Assembly (NCBI RefSeq): GCF_013393345.1
Contig: NZ_QJRF01000075.1
Span: 97,567-161,566 of the forward strand
Reading direction: 5' to 3'
Origin: Pseudomonas taiwanensis
GTDB taxonomy: Bacteria; Pseudomonadota; Gammaproteobacteria; Pseudomonadales; Pseudomonadaceae
DNA: 64,000 nt
Shown: piece after piece, positions 1 through 8,897 of the stretch
How positions within the stretch are numbered: position 1 is the stretch's first letter
Layout of the letters: each line of letters begins with the position of its first letter
Position numbers and translations under genes: made by a program
The notes under the pieces: generated by a model
What the model saw: only the letters and a program-made list of their open reading frames with translations
What the model was told of the DNA's origin: nothing
Databases searched by the model: none

Positions 1-826
1 CGGCGATGAGGTTGCGTCCGGCACAACGGGCGGCGCTGTTGAACATCACGTCCACGGCCGGGCGATGGCCATTGACCGGAGGCGCTTCGGACAGGCGCGC
101 GACGTAGTTGGCGCCGGAGCGCGCCACTTCCATGTGCAGGCCGCCGGGGGCAAGGAGGGCGGTGCCGGGGAGGATGCGGTCACCGTCGCGGGCTTCGCTG
201 ACGCTGATGCGGCAGAGCTTGTCCAGGCGGGCGGCGAAGGAGCGGGTGAAGCCGGCCGGCATGTGCTGGGTGATGACCACACCGGGGCTATCCGCCGGCA
301 GGCCCAGCAGCACTTCCTTGATGGCCTCTGTGCCGCCGGTGGAGGCGCCGATGGCGATCAGTTTCTCGGTGCCGACGATGGGCAGGCCGCGTTCGACCGG
401 GCGTTCGACAGCTGTGCGACGGATCATCCGCGCGCGTGCCGCCACCTTGAGCTTGGCGCGGATTTCCTCGGCGTAGGCGTGCATGCCCTCGGCAATGCCC
501 AGCTTGGGCTTGGCAACGAAGTCGATGGCGCCCAGCTCCAGTGCACGCAGTGTCGCCTCGGAACCGCGTTCGGTGAGGGAGGAAATCATCACCACCGGCG
601 TGGGCCGGCCCTTCATCAGTTTGTCGAGGAAGGTCAGGCCGTCCATGCGCGGCATTTCCACGTCGAGGGTGATGACGTCGGGCGAGTGTTGCTTGATCAG
701 GTCGCGGGCGACATAGGCGTCGGGCGCCACGCCGACCAGCTGCAGTTCGTTGTCGGCACGGACGATTTCGCTGAGCAGGCTGCGGATGAGCGCCGAGTCG
801 TCCACCACCAGTACCTTGATCGGCAC
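1..826 (-). CDS. cheB: Chemotaxis response regulator protein-glutamate methylesterase CheB (3' end cut by window edge)
   Basis: CheB removes methyl groups from (and deamidates) chemoreceptors once phosphorylated by CheA. About 275 residues are visible; the family is about 350 long, so the C-terminal fifth lies beyond base 1. The N-terminal receiver domain has the acidic pair D9/D10 and phospho-acceptor D55 (TLDVEMP). After a linker, the esterase domain shows the Ser motif GASTGG, the His motif QHMP and the region HRPAVDVMF that should hold the catalytic Asp. I chose the GTG at 826 because AAGGAG lies just upstream, overlapping the end of cheD, which stops 4 bp earlier. No stop codon interrupts the frame to the edge. 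It is the last visible gene of a Che2-type operon; sequence and context agree. Confidence 0.93.
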   Translation of the reverse strand, partial: MPIKVLVVDDSALIRSLLSEIVRADNELQLVGVAPDAYVARDLIKQHSPDVITLDVEMPRMDGLTFLDKLMKGRPTPVVMISSLTERGSEATLRALELGAIDFVAKPKLGIAEGMHAYAEEIRAKLKVAARARMIRRTAVERPVERGLPIVGTEKLIAIGASTGGTEAIKEVLLGLPADSPGVVITQHMPAGFTRSFAARLDKLCRISVSEARDGDRILPGTALLAPGGLHMEVARSGANYVARLSEAPPVNGHRPAVDVMFNSAARCAGRNLIA

Positions 827-830
827 GTGT

Positions 831-1442
831 TCACTCCTTGAACAGGTCGTAGGGCCCCAGCGCCTCCCCGCGCTTGAGGTAGAGGATGTATTCAAGCTCG
901 CGCTGCAGGATGGTGTCGTTGTGTAGGCTCTTGAGCTTCTTCACCAGTACCTTGCCGCTGGACGGGAAGATGTAGACCTTGCGCGCCTCCGCGCCCATCA
1001 CGTCCTCGGCCAGCAGGGGGATGCCTTCGGTGTCCAGGTAGCTGTGGACGAATTCCACGGTGCGCAGCGTGGTATCGACGCGGAGCAGGTCGTTGGGCAG
1101 GTTGCCGGCGCCGAACACCTTGGCTTCCAGCTGATGCCGCCGCGCGCCCTGACGCAGCATCTCGTCGCTGAGCTGTTCCATGATGCGCACCCCGTGGTGG
1201 GTAGCGGCGCTGGCCAGGCCGCTACCGATGCCGGGTTCAGGCAGCATGAACTGATTCATCCCTCCGATGCCTCGTTGCTGGTCGAACAGGCACACCGCCA
1301 CGCAACTGCCGAGCACCGAGACCAGCACCTGGTCCTCGGTGGTGGCGTAGAACTCGCCGGGCAGCACCTTGACCGCCGGCAACTGGAAATCCGGGTCGAA
1401 GTAGCGGGTGGCGGCAATGGCGCCTGCGGTTTCTCCTTTCAT
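831..1442 (-). CDS. cheD: Chemoreceptor glutamine deamidase CheD
   Basis: CheD deamidates specific Gln residues of chemoreceptors so that they can be methylated by CheR. The 203-residue protein has the family signature [11 protein letters not shown] with the nucleophilic Cys at C47, followed by [11 protein letters not shown] and a THHGVRIME segment. The residue 17 after the Cys, which by my recollection of the Thermotoga enzyme (C27/H44) is the catalytic His (GGMxHxMLP), is Gln64 here, read from a clear CAG codon. The protein may therefore be weakened or use a neighbouring His (H82/H83). The start ATG overlaps the cheR stop as ATGA, so the two are translationally coupled, and cheB follows 4 bp after the stop. 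The family assignment is firm; activity is an inference. Confidence 0.93.
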   Translation of the reverse strand: MKGETAGAIAATRYFDPDFQLPAVKVLPGEFYATTEDQVLVSVLGSCVAVCLFDQQRGIGGMNQFMLPEPGIGSGLASAATHHGVRIMEQLSDEMLRQGARRHQLEAKVFGAGNLPNDLLRVDTTLRTVEFVHSYLDTEGIPLLAEDVMGAEARKVYIFPSSGKVLVKKLKSLHNDTILQRELEYILYLKRGEALGPYDLFKE

Positions 1443-2284
1443 GACGAGGCTCCCGGTACAGGCTGATAGACGGTGCGGCTGACCAGTTTCACCACGTGGT
1501 TGGCCTGCACGAAACTTTCCGAATGGCCGGCAAAGAACAGTCCGTCCGGCCGCAGCAGGCGCACCATGCGTTCCAGCAGGCGCACCTGGGTAGGCTTGTC
1601 GAAGTAGATCATCACGTTGCGGCAGAAGATGGCGTCGAGTCCGCCACTGAGGTGCCAGTCGCGGTCCAGCAGGTTGATGCGGCGGAACTCCACCATCTGC
1701 CGCAGCTCCGGCACGACTCGTGCGAGACCGGCGTTGGCTCCGGTACCGCGCTGGAAATAGCGCTTCTTCACTGCCGGGTCGAGCTGGTCGAGGCGCTCGA
1801 CCGGATAGATACCGCGCCGCGCGGTTTCCAGCACGCCGGTGTCGATGTCGGAGGCAATGATCTGCACGTGCTGGGCGCGATCCCCCAGGGCCTGATGCAG
1901 GGCAATCGCCATGGAGTAGGGCTCTTCCCCGGTGCTGGACGCCGCCGACCAGAAACGCAAAGGCCGGTTTCGGCGCGAGGGGTCCCTGGCCAGGGCGGCG
2001 AGCTGGTCGAAGTGGTGGCGCTCACGGAAGAAGGCGGTGATGTTGGTGGTCAGCGCATTGATAAAGGGCTGCCACTCTTCGGGATGCTGGTCGAGGTAGG
2101 CCAGGTAGCTGGAGAAGGTGCGCAATTCGAGGTGGCGCAGTCGACGTGCCAACCGGCTGTAGACCATCTGCTGCTTGCTGGTGGCCAGGCTGATGCCGGC
2201 ACGGCGATAGAGCCGCTCGCGCACTTGCTCGAAGTCGTGGTCGTTGTAGCCGAACTCGTGTTCGCCCAGCACGTGCGCATTCAT
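1439..2284 (-). CDS. cheR: Chemotaxis protein methyltransferase CheR
   Basis: CheR methylates glutamates of chemoreceptors using S-adenosylmethionine and, with CheB, sets adaptation. The 281 residues hold an N-terminal helical CheR_N part (about 10-70) and a Rossmann methyltransferase domain with the SAM loop FWSAASSTGEEPYSMAI and the acidic strand end IIASDID. NPPY-like positions are replaced by the usual CheR segment FCRNVMIYFD. The receptor encoded just upstream ends in an EWEEF pentapeptide, the type of tail that tethers CheR, so the two probably work together. The gene overlaps cheD by 4 bp. Length and domains are normal for the family. Confidence 0.95.
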   Translation of the reverse strand: MNAHVLGEHEFGYNDHDFEQVRERLYRRAGISLATSKQQMVYSRLARRLRHLELRTFSSYLAYLDQHPEEWQPFINALTTNITAFFRERHHFDQLAALARDPSRRNRPLRFWSAASSTGEEPYSMAIALHQALGDRAQHVQIIASDIDTGVLETARRGIYPVERLDQLDPAVKKRYFQRGTGANAGLARVVPELRQMVEFRRINLLDRDWHLSGGLDAIFCRNVMIYFDKPTQVRLLERMVRLLRPDGLFFAGHSESFVQANHVVKLVSRTVYQPVPGASS

Positions 2285-2332
2285 TGCATTACCTCAATGA
2301 CCCCCGGCGCCAGGGCGCCGGGGGTTACGGGA

Positions 2333-4336
2333 CTAGAACTCTTCCCATTCCTCTTCCTTGCTGCGCGCGCTTCGCCCTGCACGCGTCGGGCGTGCGCCCT
2401 GGGGTTGGCGCGCATGGCTGCGGGCGGCGGCAGGCTGGCCGGCGTGGGCCGGGTCCAGTTTGAACACCGCTACCGATTGGGCCATCAGCCCGGCCTGTTC
2501 CTGCAGGGCTTCGGCGGCGGCTGCGGCCTGTTCCACCAGCGCGGCGTTCTGCTGGGTCATCTCGTCCATCTGGTTGACCGCGCCATTGACTTCCTCGATG
2601 CCACGGCTCTGCTCGGTGGAGGCGGCGGCGATCTCGGCCATGATGTCGGTGACCCGCTTGATGGCGATCACGATGTCGCTCATGGTCTGGCCCGCCTGGG
2701 CCACCAGGGTGTTGCCGTTCTCTACTTTGCTCACCGAGTCGGAGATCAGTGTCTTGATCTCCTTGGCCGCCGCTGCCGAGCGTTGCGCCAGGGTGCGTAC
2801 CTCGGCGGCCACCACGGCGAAGCCGCGACCCTGTTCACCGGCCCGCGCCGCTTCCACGGCCGCGTTGAGGGCGAGGATGTTGGTCTGGAAGGCGATTCCG
2901 TCGATGACGCCGATGATGTCGGAGATCTTCCGCGCCGAGTCGTTGATGGCGGTCATGGTGCTGACCACCTTCTGCACCACGTTGCCGCCTTCGGTGGCGA
3001 CTTCCGAAGCGTTCACCGCCAGGGAGTTGGCCTGGCGCGCGTTCTCGGCGTTGAGCTTCACGGTGCTGGTCAGCTCTTCCATGCTGGAGGCGGTTTCCTC
3101 CAGGCTGGAGGCCTGCTGTTCGGTGCGGGTGGAGAGTTCGGCGTTGCCGCTGGCGATCTCGCTGGCGGCGGTGTTGATGGTGTCGGCGGACTCGCGGATC
3201 TGTCCGAGCATGCGCGAGAGGCTCTGCGCAGTTTCGTTGGAATAGTCCTTGAGTTCGCCGAAGGTGCCCTGGTAGTCGGCACTGATGCTTTGCGACAGGT
3301 CGCCTTGGGCGAGCGCGCCGAGCATCCGCGAGACGTCCTTGAGACCCTTGTCGGCGGTCTCCACCAGGCTGTTCAGGCCGGTGGCCAGGTTGAGGATGAA
3401 GCCGCTCTTGCCGCTCTCATCGACGCGCTTGGAGAAGTCGCCTGCTGCCGCTGCGCCAACCAGCGCGGCGACCTCGCGTTCGACTTGTACTTCCAGCGTG
3501 CGGTCGGCCCATTCGACCACCGAGCCGAGACGTTCGCCGTCATCGCTGATGACCGGGTTGGCCACCAGGCCGAAGGTCCGCCCACCGACATCGATCTGGG
3601 TGCGGAAGGTGCTGGTGAAGGTGGCGAGCAGGCGCTTCTGGTGCTCGGGGTTCTTGTGGAACTGGTCGATCGAACCGCCCAGCAGCTTGCTCACGGAGAA
3701 CGACGGCAGCGCCTTGCGCAGGTCGGCCTCGGCGTTCTGCAGCATGCTGGTGACGGTCTTGTTCATGTAGATGATGGTGCGGTCGCCGTCGGCGATCATC
3801 ACGTTGGTGCTGCAGTTGTCCAGCGCGCTCTTGATCCGGGTGTTCTCCGACGCGGCCTGGGCTGCGGCCTTGAGGCGGTCGCGCACGCCGTCGATGGCTT
3901 CGGTGATCTGCGCTTTCTTGCCCGGCAGGCGTTCCATGTCCTTGCTGAAGTCGCCGCGACCGTAGGCCGTGACCACGCCCACGACCTGCATCTTCACCGC
4001 GATATGGGCGGCCACCAGTTCATTGATGCCCTTGGCGATGCGCGCCTGGGTGCCGTTGAAGCGGTCCTCCGGGATGACCTGGTCGATCCAGCCTTCGGTG
4101 TGCTGGCGGGTCATCTCCACCAGTGCCTTATCCAGCGCCTCGGTGCTGGTGCTTTCCACCTGCTGCTGGCGCAGGCCCTTCTGCAAGCGGGCGAGGCTGT
4201 CGTAGACCGGCGTCCAGATCGGGTCGTCGCCGGCGCCGATGGATGGGTCGAGATTCCCTTCCGCCAGGCCCTGGATCAGGCTGGCCAGGTGTTGCGCGCG
4301 AAGCTGAGCTTGTGCTTTTCCGTTGAACAGTCCCAT
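2333..4336 (-). CDS. aer2: Soluble Aer-2-like chemoreceptor (poly-HAMP, haem PAS, signalling domain)
   Basis: This is a 667-residue methyl-accepting protein with no transmembrane segment or signal peptide, so it should form a cytoplasmic array. N-terminal HAMP-like helices (about 1-160) precede a PAS domain (about 165-280), further HAMP units (about 285-385) and the MCP signalling hairpin with the tip around [20 protein letters not shown]. In P. aeruginosa Aer-2 the PAS domain binds haem and senses oxygen through a His and a Trp 49 residues apart; here H227 and W276 have exactly that spacing. The C-terminus ends EEEWEEF, a CheR/CheB tethering pentapeptide preceded by a basic linker. Gene order with cheR, cheD and cheB downstream and cheW, cheA, cheY upstream matches the Che2 cluster. 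Oxygen sensing is inferred from residues and synteny. Confidence 0.88.
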   Translation of the reverse strand: MGLFNGKAQAQLRAQHLASLIQGLAEGNLDPSIGAGDDPIWTPVYDSLARLQKGLRQQQVESTSTEALDKALVEMTRQHTEGWIDQVIPEDRFNGTQARIAKGINELVAAHIAVKMQVVGVVTAYGRGDFSKDMERLPGKKAQITEAIDGVRDRLKAAAQAASENTRIKSALDNCSTNVMIADGDRTIIYMNKTVTSMLQNAEADLRKALPSFSVSKLLGGSIDQFHKNPEHQKRLLATFTSTFRTQIDVGGRTFGLVANPVISDDGERLGSVVEWADRTLEVQVEREVAALVGAAAAGDFSKRVDESGKSGFILNLATGLNSLVETADKGLKDVSRMLGALAQGDLSQSISADYQGTFGELKDYSNETAQSLSRMLGQIRESADTINTAASEIASGNAELSTRTEQQASSLEETASSMEELTSTVKLNAENARQANSLAVNASEVATEGGNVVQKVVSTMTAINDSARKISDIIGVIDGIAFQTNILALNAAVEAARAGEQGRGFAVVAAEVRTLAQRSAAAAKEIKTLISDSVSKVENGNTLVAQAGQTMSDIVIAIKRVTDIMAEIAAASTEQSRGIEEVNGAVNQMDEMTQQNAALVEQAAAAAEALQEQAGLMAQSVAVFKLDPAHAGQPAAARSHARQPQGARPTRAGRSARSKEEEWEEF

Positions 4337-4355
4337 TGACTAATCCCCTTGCGTG

Positions 4356-4841
4356 TCAGGCTGCGGCTGCTTCGACCAGGGCCATTTCGCGGCTGGTCAT
4401 CAGCTTCTCGATATCCACCAGGATCAACATCCGCTCGGCCACGGTGGCTAGGCCCAGCAAGTACTCGGTATCGAAGCTGGCGCCGAACTCTGGCGGCGGC
4501 TTCACCTCGTCGCCCGACAGGGCGATCACGTCGGACACCGAATCCACCACCACGCCGACGATGCGCCGGCCGATGTTGAGGATGATCACCACGGTGAAGG
4601 GGTCGTAGGTGACGTCGGCGAGGTTGAACTTGATGCGCAGGTCGACAATGGGAACGATGGCGCCGCGCAGGTTGATCACGCCTTTGATGAAGGCCGGGCT
4701 GTTGGCGATGGTGGTCACCTGGTCATAGCCGCGAATTTCCTGCACCCGGAGTATGTCGATGGCGTACTCCTCGCGACCGAGGGTGAAGGTCAGGTACTCC
4801 TGGGCCGGTTGCCCGGCCTGTTCCGCACTAAGGGAATTCAT
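4356..4841 (-). CDS. cheW: Chemotaxis coupling protein CheW
   Basis: CheW links receptors to CheA in the signalling array. The 161-residue protein is a single CheW/SH3-like domain with the typical strands [32 protein letters not shown] and VDSVSDVI. I start at 4841, where AAGGAG precedes the ATG; a longer frame to 4889 has no better signal and would add 16 residues within cheA. The start lies 14 bp inside the end of cheA, so translation is probably coupled. It sits between cheA and the soluble receptor, as in other Che2 operons. Confidence 0.95.
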   Translation of the reverse strand: MNSLSAEQAGQPAQEYLTFTLGREEYAIDILRVQEIRGYDQVTTIANSPAFIKGVINLRGAIVPIVDLRIKFNLADVTYDPFTVVIILNIGRRIVGVVVDSVSDVIALSGDEVKPPPEFGASFDTEYLLGLATVAERMLILVDIEKLMTSREMALVEAAAA

Positions 4842-6654
4842 GCAGCGCTGCTCCTTGTTGTTGTGCCAGGGCCGGCAGGGCGTCGACATCGAGGATCAGG
4901 GCGACGCTGCCGTCGCCCATGATGGTGGCGCCGGCGATACCATCGATCCGGCGGAAGTTCTGTTCCAGGCTCTTGATCACCACTTGCTGTTGCCCGACCA
5001 GGTCGTCCACCAGCAGGGCGAAGTGACGCCCGTCGGCCTCGAGGATGACCACGATGGACTGCTCCGCCGGCAGCGGCGGGGTGGCCTCGCCGAGCAGGTC
5101 GTGCAGCGAGAGCAGCGGCAGGTACTCACCGCGCACGCGGATCACCGCGCCTTCCTCGCCGCCGAGGCCGCGAATGTCGGCGGCTTTCGGTTGCAGCGAT
5201 TCGACGATGTAGGTCAGCGGGATCACGTAGTGGGTGCGTGCCACGGCGACGATCAGGCCATCGAGAATGGCCAGGGTCAGCGGCAGGCGAATGCTGATGC
5301 GCGTACCGAGGCCAGCGGCCGAGTCGATGTCGATGCGTCCGCCCATGGCCTGGATATTGCGCTTGACCACGTCCATGCCGACGCCGCGCCCGGAGAGGTC
5401 GGTGACCACTTCGGCGGTGGAGAAACCGGGCATGAAGATCAGCTGCCAGACCTCGGTGTCGCTCATGCCGTCGTGTACCGCCAGGTTCTTCTCGCGGGCC
5501 TTGGCGAGGATACGCTCGCGGTCCAGGCCGCGGCCGTCATCGCTGATTTGCACCACGATGCTGCCGCCCTGGTGGAACGCCCCAAGGCGCACGGTGCCGC
5601 TGGCTGGCTTGCCGGCGGCCAGGCGCGTTTCGGGCAGCTCGATGCCGTGGTCGATGCTGTTGCGCACGATGTGGGTCAGCGGGTCGCTGAGGCGTTCGAT
5701 CACGCCCTTGTCCAGCTCGGTGTGTTCGCCCTGCAGCACCAGTTCCACTTGCTTACCGAGCCGCGCGGAAGTGTCGCGTACCAAGCGCGGGAAGCGGCTG
5801 AAGATGAAGCTGATGGGAAGCATGCGGATCGACATCACCGATTCCTGCAGGTCGCGGGTGTTGTGTTCGAGCTGCGCCAGGGCCTGGTGGATGCGCTCGT
5901 GCTGGCTCGGGTCCAGTGCGCCTCCGAGCTGGCCGAGCATGGCCTGGGTGATGACCAGCTCGCCCACCAGGTTGATCAGGCTGTCGATCTTCTCGACGCT
6001 GACGCGGATGGAGCTGGACTCGTTTTCGCCCGTGGCGGGTTTACTTGCGACCGGTACGGCTGCTGGTGCCGGCTTGGGCGGCTCGACGGCGATCAGGGCG
6101 GGTGTGCCGGGCGCGTCGTCGAAAAGGCCGAAGGCGTCGGAGTTTTCCTGGACCGGAGTTCCGGGGGCATCGTCGAAGAAGCCGAAGTCGTCATCGGCCG
6201 CCGCTTCGGGCATGCCCGGTGCGTCATCGAAGAAGCCGAAGTCCGCTGTTTCGTCCGGCGTTGGCGCGGCGTCCAGCAACCCGCGCAGACGGGTCACCGT
6301 TTCTTCCACCGGCACGTTCGGATCGGGGCACTGCCGGCGATGGGCGTCCAGCAGGCGCATCAGGACGTCACGGGCCTGCAGGAACAAGTCGACCATGTCC
6401 GCGCGCAGGGCCATCTGGCCGCTGCGGATGCGGTCGAGCAGGGTCTCCAGTTCATGGGTCACGGCGGTCAGGTCGTCGAAGCCGAACATGCCGGCCGAAC
6501 CCTTGATGGAGTGCGCGGCGCGGAAGATGCCGTTGAGTTCTTCCGCGTCAGGCTGCTGCAGGTCGAGACCGAGCAGCAGCAGTTCGAGGCTTGCCAGGTG
6601 TTCTTCGGTTTCCTCGAAGAAGACCTGGAGGAACTGGTTCATCCCTTCGGTCAT
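4828..6654 (-). CDS. cheA: Chemotaxis histidine kinase CheA
   Basis: CheA autophosphorylates on the N-terminal HPt domain and passes phosphate to CheY and CheB. The 608 residues comprise HPt (1-105) with phospho-His H48 in [10 protein letters not shown], an acidic linker (about 130-210), the dimerisation helices (about 215-285), the ATPase with N box [10 protein letters not shown] and G boxes DDGRGLD and GRGVGMD, and a C-terminal CheW-like domain (about 465-608). A folded P2 response-regulator binding domain is not evident; in its place are three copies of FG(F/L)FDDAPG(T/M)P spaced exactly 18 residues. The gene starts 21 bp after cheY and overlaps cheW by 14 bp. All kinase motifs are intact. 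Confidence 0.95.
   Translation of the reverse strand: MTEGMNQFLQVFFEETEEHLASLELLLLGLDLQQPDAEELNGIFRAAHSIKGSAGMFGFDDLTAVTHELETLLDRIRSGQMALRADMVDLFLQARDVLMRLLDAHRRQCPDPNVPVEETVTRLRGLLDAAPTPDETADFGFFDDAPGMPEAAADDDFGFFDDAPGTPVQENSDAFGLFDDAPGTPALIAVEPPKPAPAAVPVASKPATGENESSSIRVSVEKIDSLINLVGELVITQAMLGQLGGALDPSQHERIHQALAQLEHNTRDLQESVMSIRMLPISFIFSRFPRLVRDTSARLGKQVELVLQGEHTELDKGVIERLSDPLTHIVRNSIDHGIELPETRLAAGKPASGTVRLGAFHQGGSIVVQISDDGRGLDRERILAKAREKNLAVHDGMSDTEVWQLIFMPGFSTAEVVTDLSGRGVGMDVVKRNIQAMGGRIDIDSAAGLGTRISIRLPLTLAILDGLIVAVARTHYVIPLTYIVESLQPKAADIRGLGGEEGAVIRVRGEYLPLLSLHDLLGEATPPLPAEQSIVVILEADGRHFALLVDDLVGQQQVVIKSLEQNFRRIDGIAGATIMGDGSVALILDVDALPALAQQQGAALHEFP
6100..6240 (-). repeat. Three in-frame 54-bp repeats within cheA (FGFFDDAPG motif)
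   Basis: Residues 139-149, 157-167 and 175-185 of CheA read [22 protein letters not shown] and [11 protein letters not shown], a strict 18-residue period. They lie in the linker between the HPt and dimerisation domains, where other CheA proteins carry the CheY-binding P2 domain, so they may act as short docking motifs. That function is inferred. Confidence 0.85.
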
Positions 6655-6675
6655 GGGAGGCGCCTTGTGCTGGGG

Positions 6676-7041
6676 TCAGGGGAGGACCTTGCGGGTGACT
6701 TCCAGCAATTTCGGCGGATCGAAAGGCTTGACCAGCCAGCCGGTGGCGCCGGCCGACTTGCCTTGCTGCTTCATGCTGTCACTGGATTCGGTGGTCAGCA
6801 TGAGGATGGGGGTGGCGCGGTAGCCGGGCAGCCCACGCAGGCTGCGGATCAGGCTGAGGCCATCCATGTTGGGCATGTTCTGGTCGGTGAAGACCAGGTT
6901 GTACGCCTTGCTCTGCGCCTTGCCGAGGCCATCCTTGCCATCTACCGCCTCGTCCACGAGGTACCCGGCGGCTTTGAGAGTGAAGCTCAGCATCTGTCTT
7001 ATGGATGCGGAGTCGTCAACGATCAGGATCTGCTTGCTCAT
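6676..7041 (-). CDS. cheY: Chemotaxis response regulator CheY
   Basis: This is a single receiver domain of 121 residues. It has the acidic pair D9/D10 (ILIVDDS), phospho-acceptor D53 in VFTDQNMPNMDG, the conserved Thr in MLTTES and Lys in LVKPFDPPKL. I start at 7041 because AAGGAG stands before this ATG; the frame runs on upstream to 7119 without a convincing start. It lies 21 bp before cheA and is transcribed with the cluster. Its output may be the flagellar motor or, as suspected for Che2 systems, something else; the sequence does not decide. Confidence 0.95.
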   Translation of the reverse strand: MSKQILIVDDSASIRQMLSFTLKAAGYLVDEAVDGKDGLGKAQSKAYNLVFTDQNMPNMDGLSLIRSLRGLPGYRATPILMLTTESSDSMKQQGKSAGATGWLVKPFDPPKLLEVTRKVLP

Positions 7042-7256
7042 CAGTGCCGCTCTCCTTGCCGCTTTTTCTTGGGGTGAAGCTTTAAGGGTCTTGTCGGGCT
7101 TCGCTTCGCTCTGCGCCAAGCTACGGAAAAACCTTGTCTTTCCGATTGGTAGCTAGTGGCCATGTTTATGTGTAGATGGGCGCCTGATGAGCGTCCAGCC
7201 GCTGACGCCAGCCATTCGTCGCAATGATGGGCGGCGAACGGCTGCTGTCTATCGAC
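7042..7256. other. Intergenic stretch with a partial repeat of the GGGCTTCGCTTCGCTC family
   Basis: The 215 bp between the membrane receptor and cheY hold a segment at about 7097-7127 (GGGCTTCGCTTCGCTCTGCG) that resembles one arm of the inverted repeats at 42800-42867 and 48121-48232. No gene is seen. Confidence 0.5.
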
Positions 7257-8405
7257 TCAGAAAAGCTCCACCTCTCCAGCACTTACGTTGCTCTGCGCGA
7301 CGGGATTGGCGACCGGCTTGCGCAGCTCGCGGGTTTCCTGGTCGACCCTGTCCGCCCATTGCTCCGGCGCCACCGCCCGCAACCCGCCGAGCCCTGCGGC
7401 GAATCCGCCGAGCTTGGCGAAGTGCTTGCGCATCTGCCCGATCAACTGGCTGCTCATGTCCTGGAATTGCAGGGCGGTGATGGCCTGGTCGACGCCAGAA
7501 CCCACCTCCAGCGAAATCCGATCCAGCTCCTGGATCACTTTCAGCGTGTGGCGGTTCATGCCTTCCAGATCTTCCAGCATGTGGTGCAGCTGCTGCTTGG
7601 ATTCCAGGGCGATACCCATGTCCTTGTCCGCCAACTGGGAGATGGCCGACTCGGCGTCCTGGATTTCGCGGTAAACGACGTCCACATGCTCGCGAATCTT
7701 TTCCGAAAAACCGGTGGAGCGGGTGGACAGGGCACGGACTTCGTCGGCGACCACGGCGAAGCCCCGGCCGCTTTCGCCAGCACGGGCCGCCTCGATAGCG
7801 GCATTCAGCGCCAGCAGGTTGGTCTGCTTGGCGATGGCGTCCATATCGTGGGTCGATTTCAGGATATCGGCGATCTTCTGCGTCACCCGGTCCATGCGTT
7901 TCACCAGCTCCTGGGAGGTCTGGCTGGTTTCCAGCGTCGCCTCGACGAACAGGCCGAGGGTGTTGCGGGTGGTGGAGATGAACTCCTGGAAATTCATTCC
8001 GTCATCGGCGCCCTGGTTGCCGTAGCGCTCGATCAGGGAATGAGAGTGGGCGCGCTGCTGGTCGATGCGCGCGGCCAGGCCCTGGAAGCTGTCGCCCAGG
8101 CGAGCGATGGCGTCCTGCAGCAAGCCATCGACCTGCCCGGCATGCGCCTGCAGGGTGCCCAGGTGTTCGTCCACGGCGTCCTGGGCCTGCTGCCAGTCGG
8201 GTGCCACTACGGCCGGGACTTGGGCTTGCGCCGCCTGCGGGCGGGATTCTCGCTGCAACCAGGTCAACAGCAGGCTGGCCAGCCAGCCACCGCCGAGGGC
8301 CAGCCATACCGGCAGGTCTACGGCAACCATGCCGGCGCAGGCCAGCCAGATCAGGGAGTGCAGGGCCAGGCCCTTGATGGGGTTAGCAGGCGACGGATGC
8401 GACAT
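7257..8405 (-). CDS. Short membrane-bound methyl-accepting chemotaxis protein
   Basis: This 382-residue receptor has two closely spaced hydrophobic segments near the N-terminus (about 14-32 and 34-50) with almost nothing between them, so there is no periplasmic ligand-binding domain. A helical region and a signalling hairpin follow, with tip [26 protein letters not shown] (about residues 205-230). It ends [10 protein letters not shown] without an obvious NWETF-type tail. It stands first in the Che2-like cluster, where P. aeruginosa has a different, longer receptor. It may sense membrane or cytoplasmic state, or serve as an array scaffold; I cannot tell which. The MCP assignment is secure. Confidence 0.9.
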   Translation of the reverse strand: MSHPSPANPIKGLALHSLIWLACAGMVAVDLPVWLALGGGWLASLLLTWLQRESRPQAAQAQVPAVVAPDWQQAQDAVDEHLGTLQAHAGQVDGLLQDAIARLGDSFQGLAARIDQQRAHSHSLIERYGNQGADDGMNFQEFISTTRNTLGLFVEATLETSQTSQELVKRMDRVTQKIADILKSTHDMDAIAKQTNLLALNAAIEAARAGESGRGFAVVADEVRALSTRSTGFSEKIREHVDVVYREIQDAESAISQLADKDMGIALESKQQLHHMLEDLEGMNRHTLKVIQELDRISLEVGSGVDQAITALQFQDMSSQLIGQMRKHFAKLGGFAAGLGGLRAVAPEQWADRVDQETRELRKPVANPVAQSNVSAGEVELF

Positions 8406-8570
8406 GGAGCACTCCCTTGCGAGGGTTGTTTGACCGGACGGCGGCCCCAGGTAGGGTAAAAACTACTGCGACGTTTTTACTCAGCCTCTAATAGGCCATC
8501 GGCAACGCTGCTTAAAGCTAGAGGCCGCTCGTCTGCTGTCAAATCGCTATCCATCAGTTTCTTGTGCCAT

Positions 8571-8723
8571 TCATCCCGCTGTTTCTGCCTCCTCTTCAGG
8601 CGGGCTGAGATAGCGATGTGCGCCGCAGCGCAGGCAGCGCTGGCAGATCATGGGAACGGCGCCCACTTCTGTACGAAAACCCTCGGTCCATTGGCAACCG
8701 AGCAGGAAGCAACGAATACGCAT
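8571..8723 (-). CDS. Small Cys-rich protein (50 aa)
   Basis: The frame starts MRIRCFLLGCQW and continues with a C-x2-C-x2-C set (MICQRCLRCGAHRY), then an acidic tail. The ATG at 8723 is preceded by an excellent GGAGGAG, which decides the start; the longer reading to 8846 has none. The layout of one Cys pair near the start and a CxxC near the end resembles the PSPA7_2676-type small Cys-rich proteins of Pseudomonas, which may bind a metal. No function is known to me. It stands alone between glpD and the receptor gene. Confidence 0.7.
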   Translation of the reverse strand: MRIRCFLLGCQWTEGFRTEVGAVPMICQRCLRCGAHRYLSPPEEEAETAG

Positions 8724-8897
8724 GGCTCCTCCCGGGGGCGTACCCCCTGGTCCAATCCGGCAGTGATGGGATGAACTGCACTCGCCTTGTTCTTGTTGGA
8801 GGCATGGGTCGCCGCGAGGATCGGCCGACCGCTCTAGAGCCGGCAACCTAAAAGGGCGAGCGGTGGGACCGTTGGTCGGGGAGGGAGTTGGGAGGGA

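Noticed and set aside
1496..4339. An open frame of 947 codons on the plus strand opposite cheR and the Aer-2-like gene
   Set aside because: Antisense shadow of two well-supported genes in high-GC sequence; the protein is low-complexity Gly/Val/His-rich.
4753..7077. An open frame of 774 codons opposite cheA and cheY
   Set aside because: Overlaps complete chemotaxis genes with all catalytic motifs on the minus strand; no own start signal.
8406..8570. Possible FliA (sigma28) promoter upstream of the membrane chemoreceptor
   Set aside because: A GCCGATGG box is present on the minus strand, but no TAAAGTTT-like -35 stands at the required distance.
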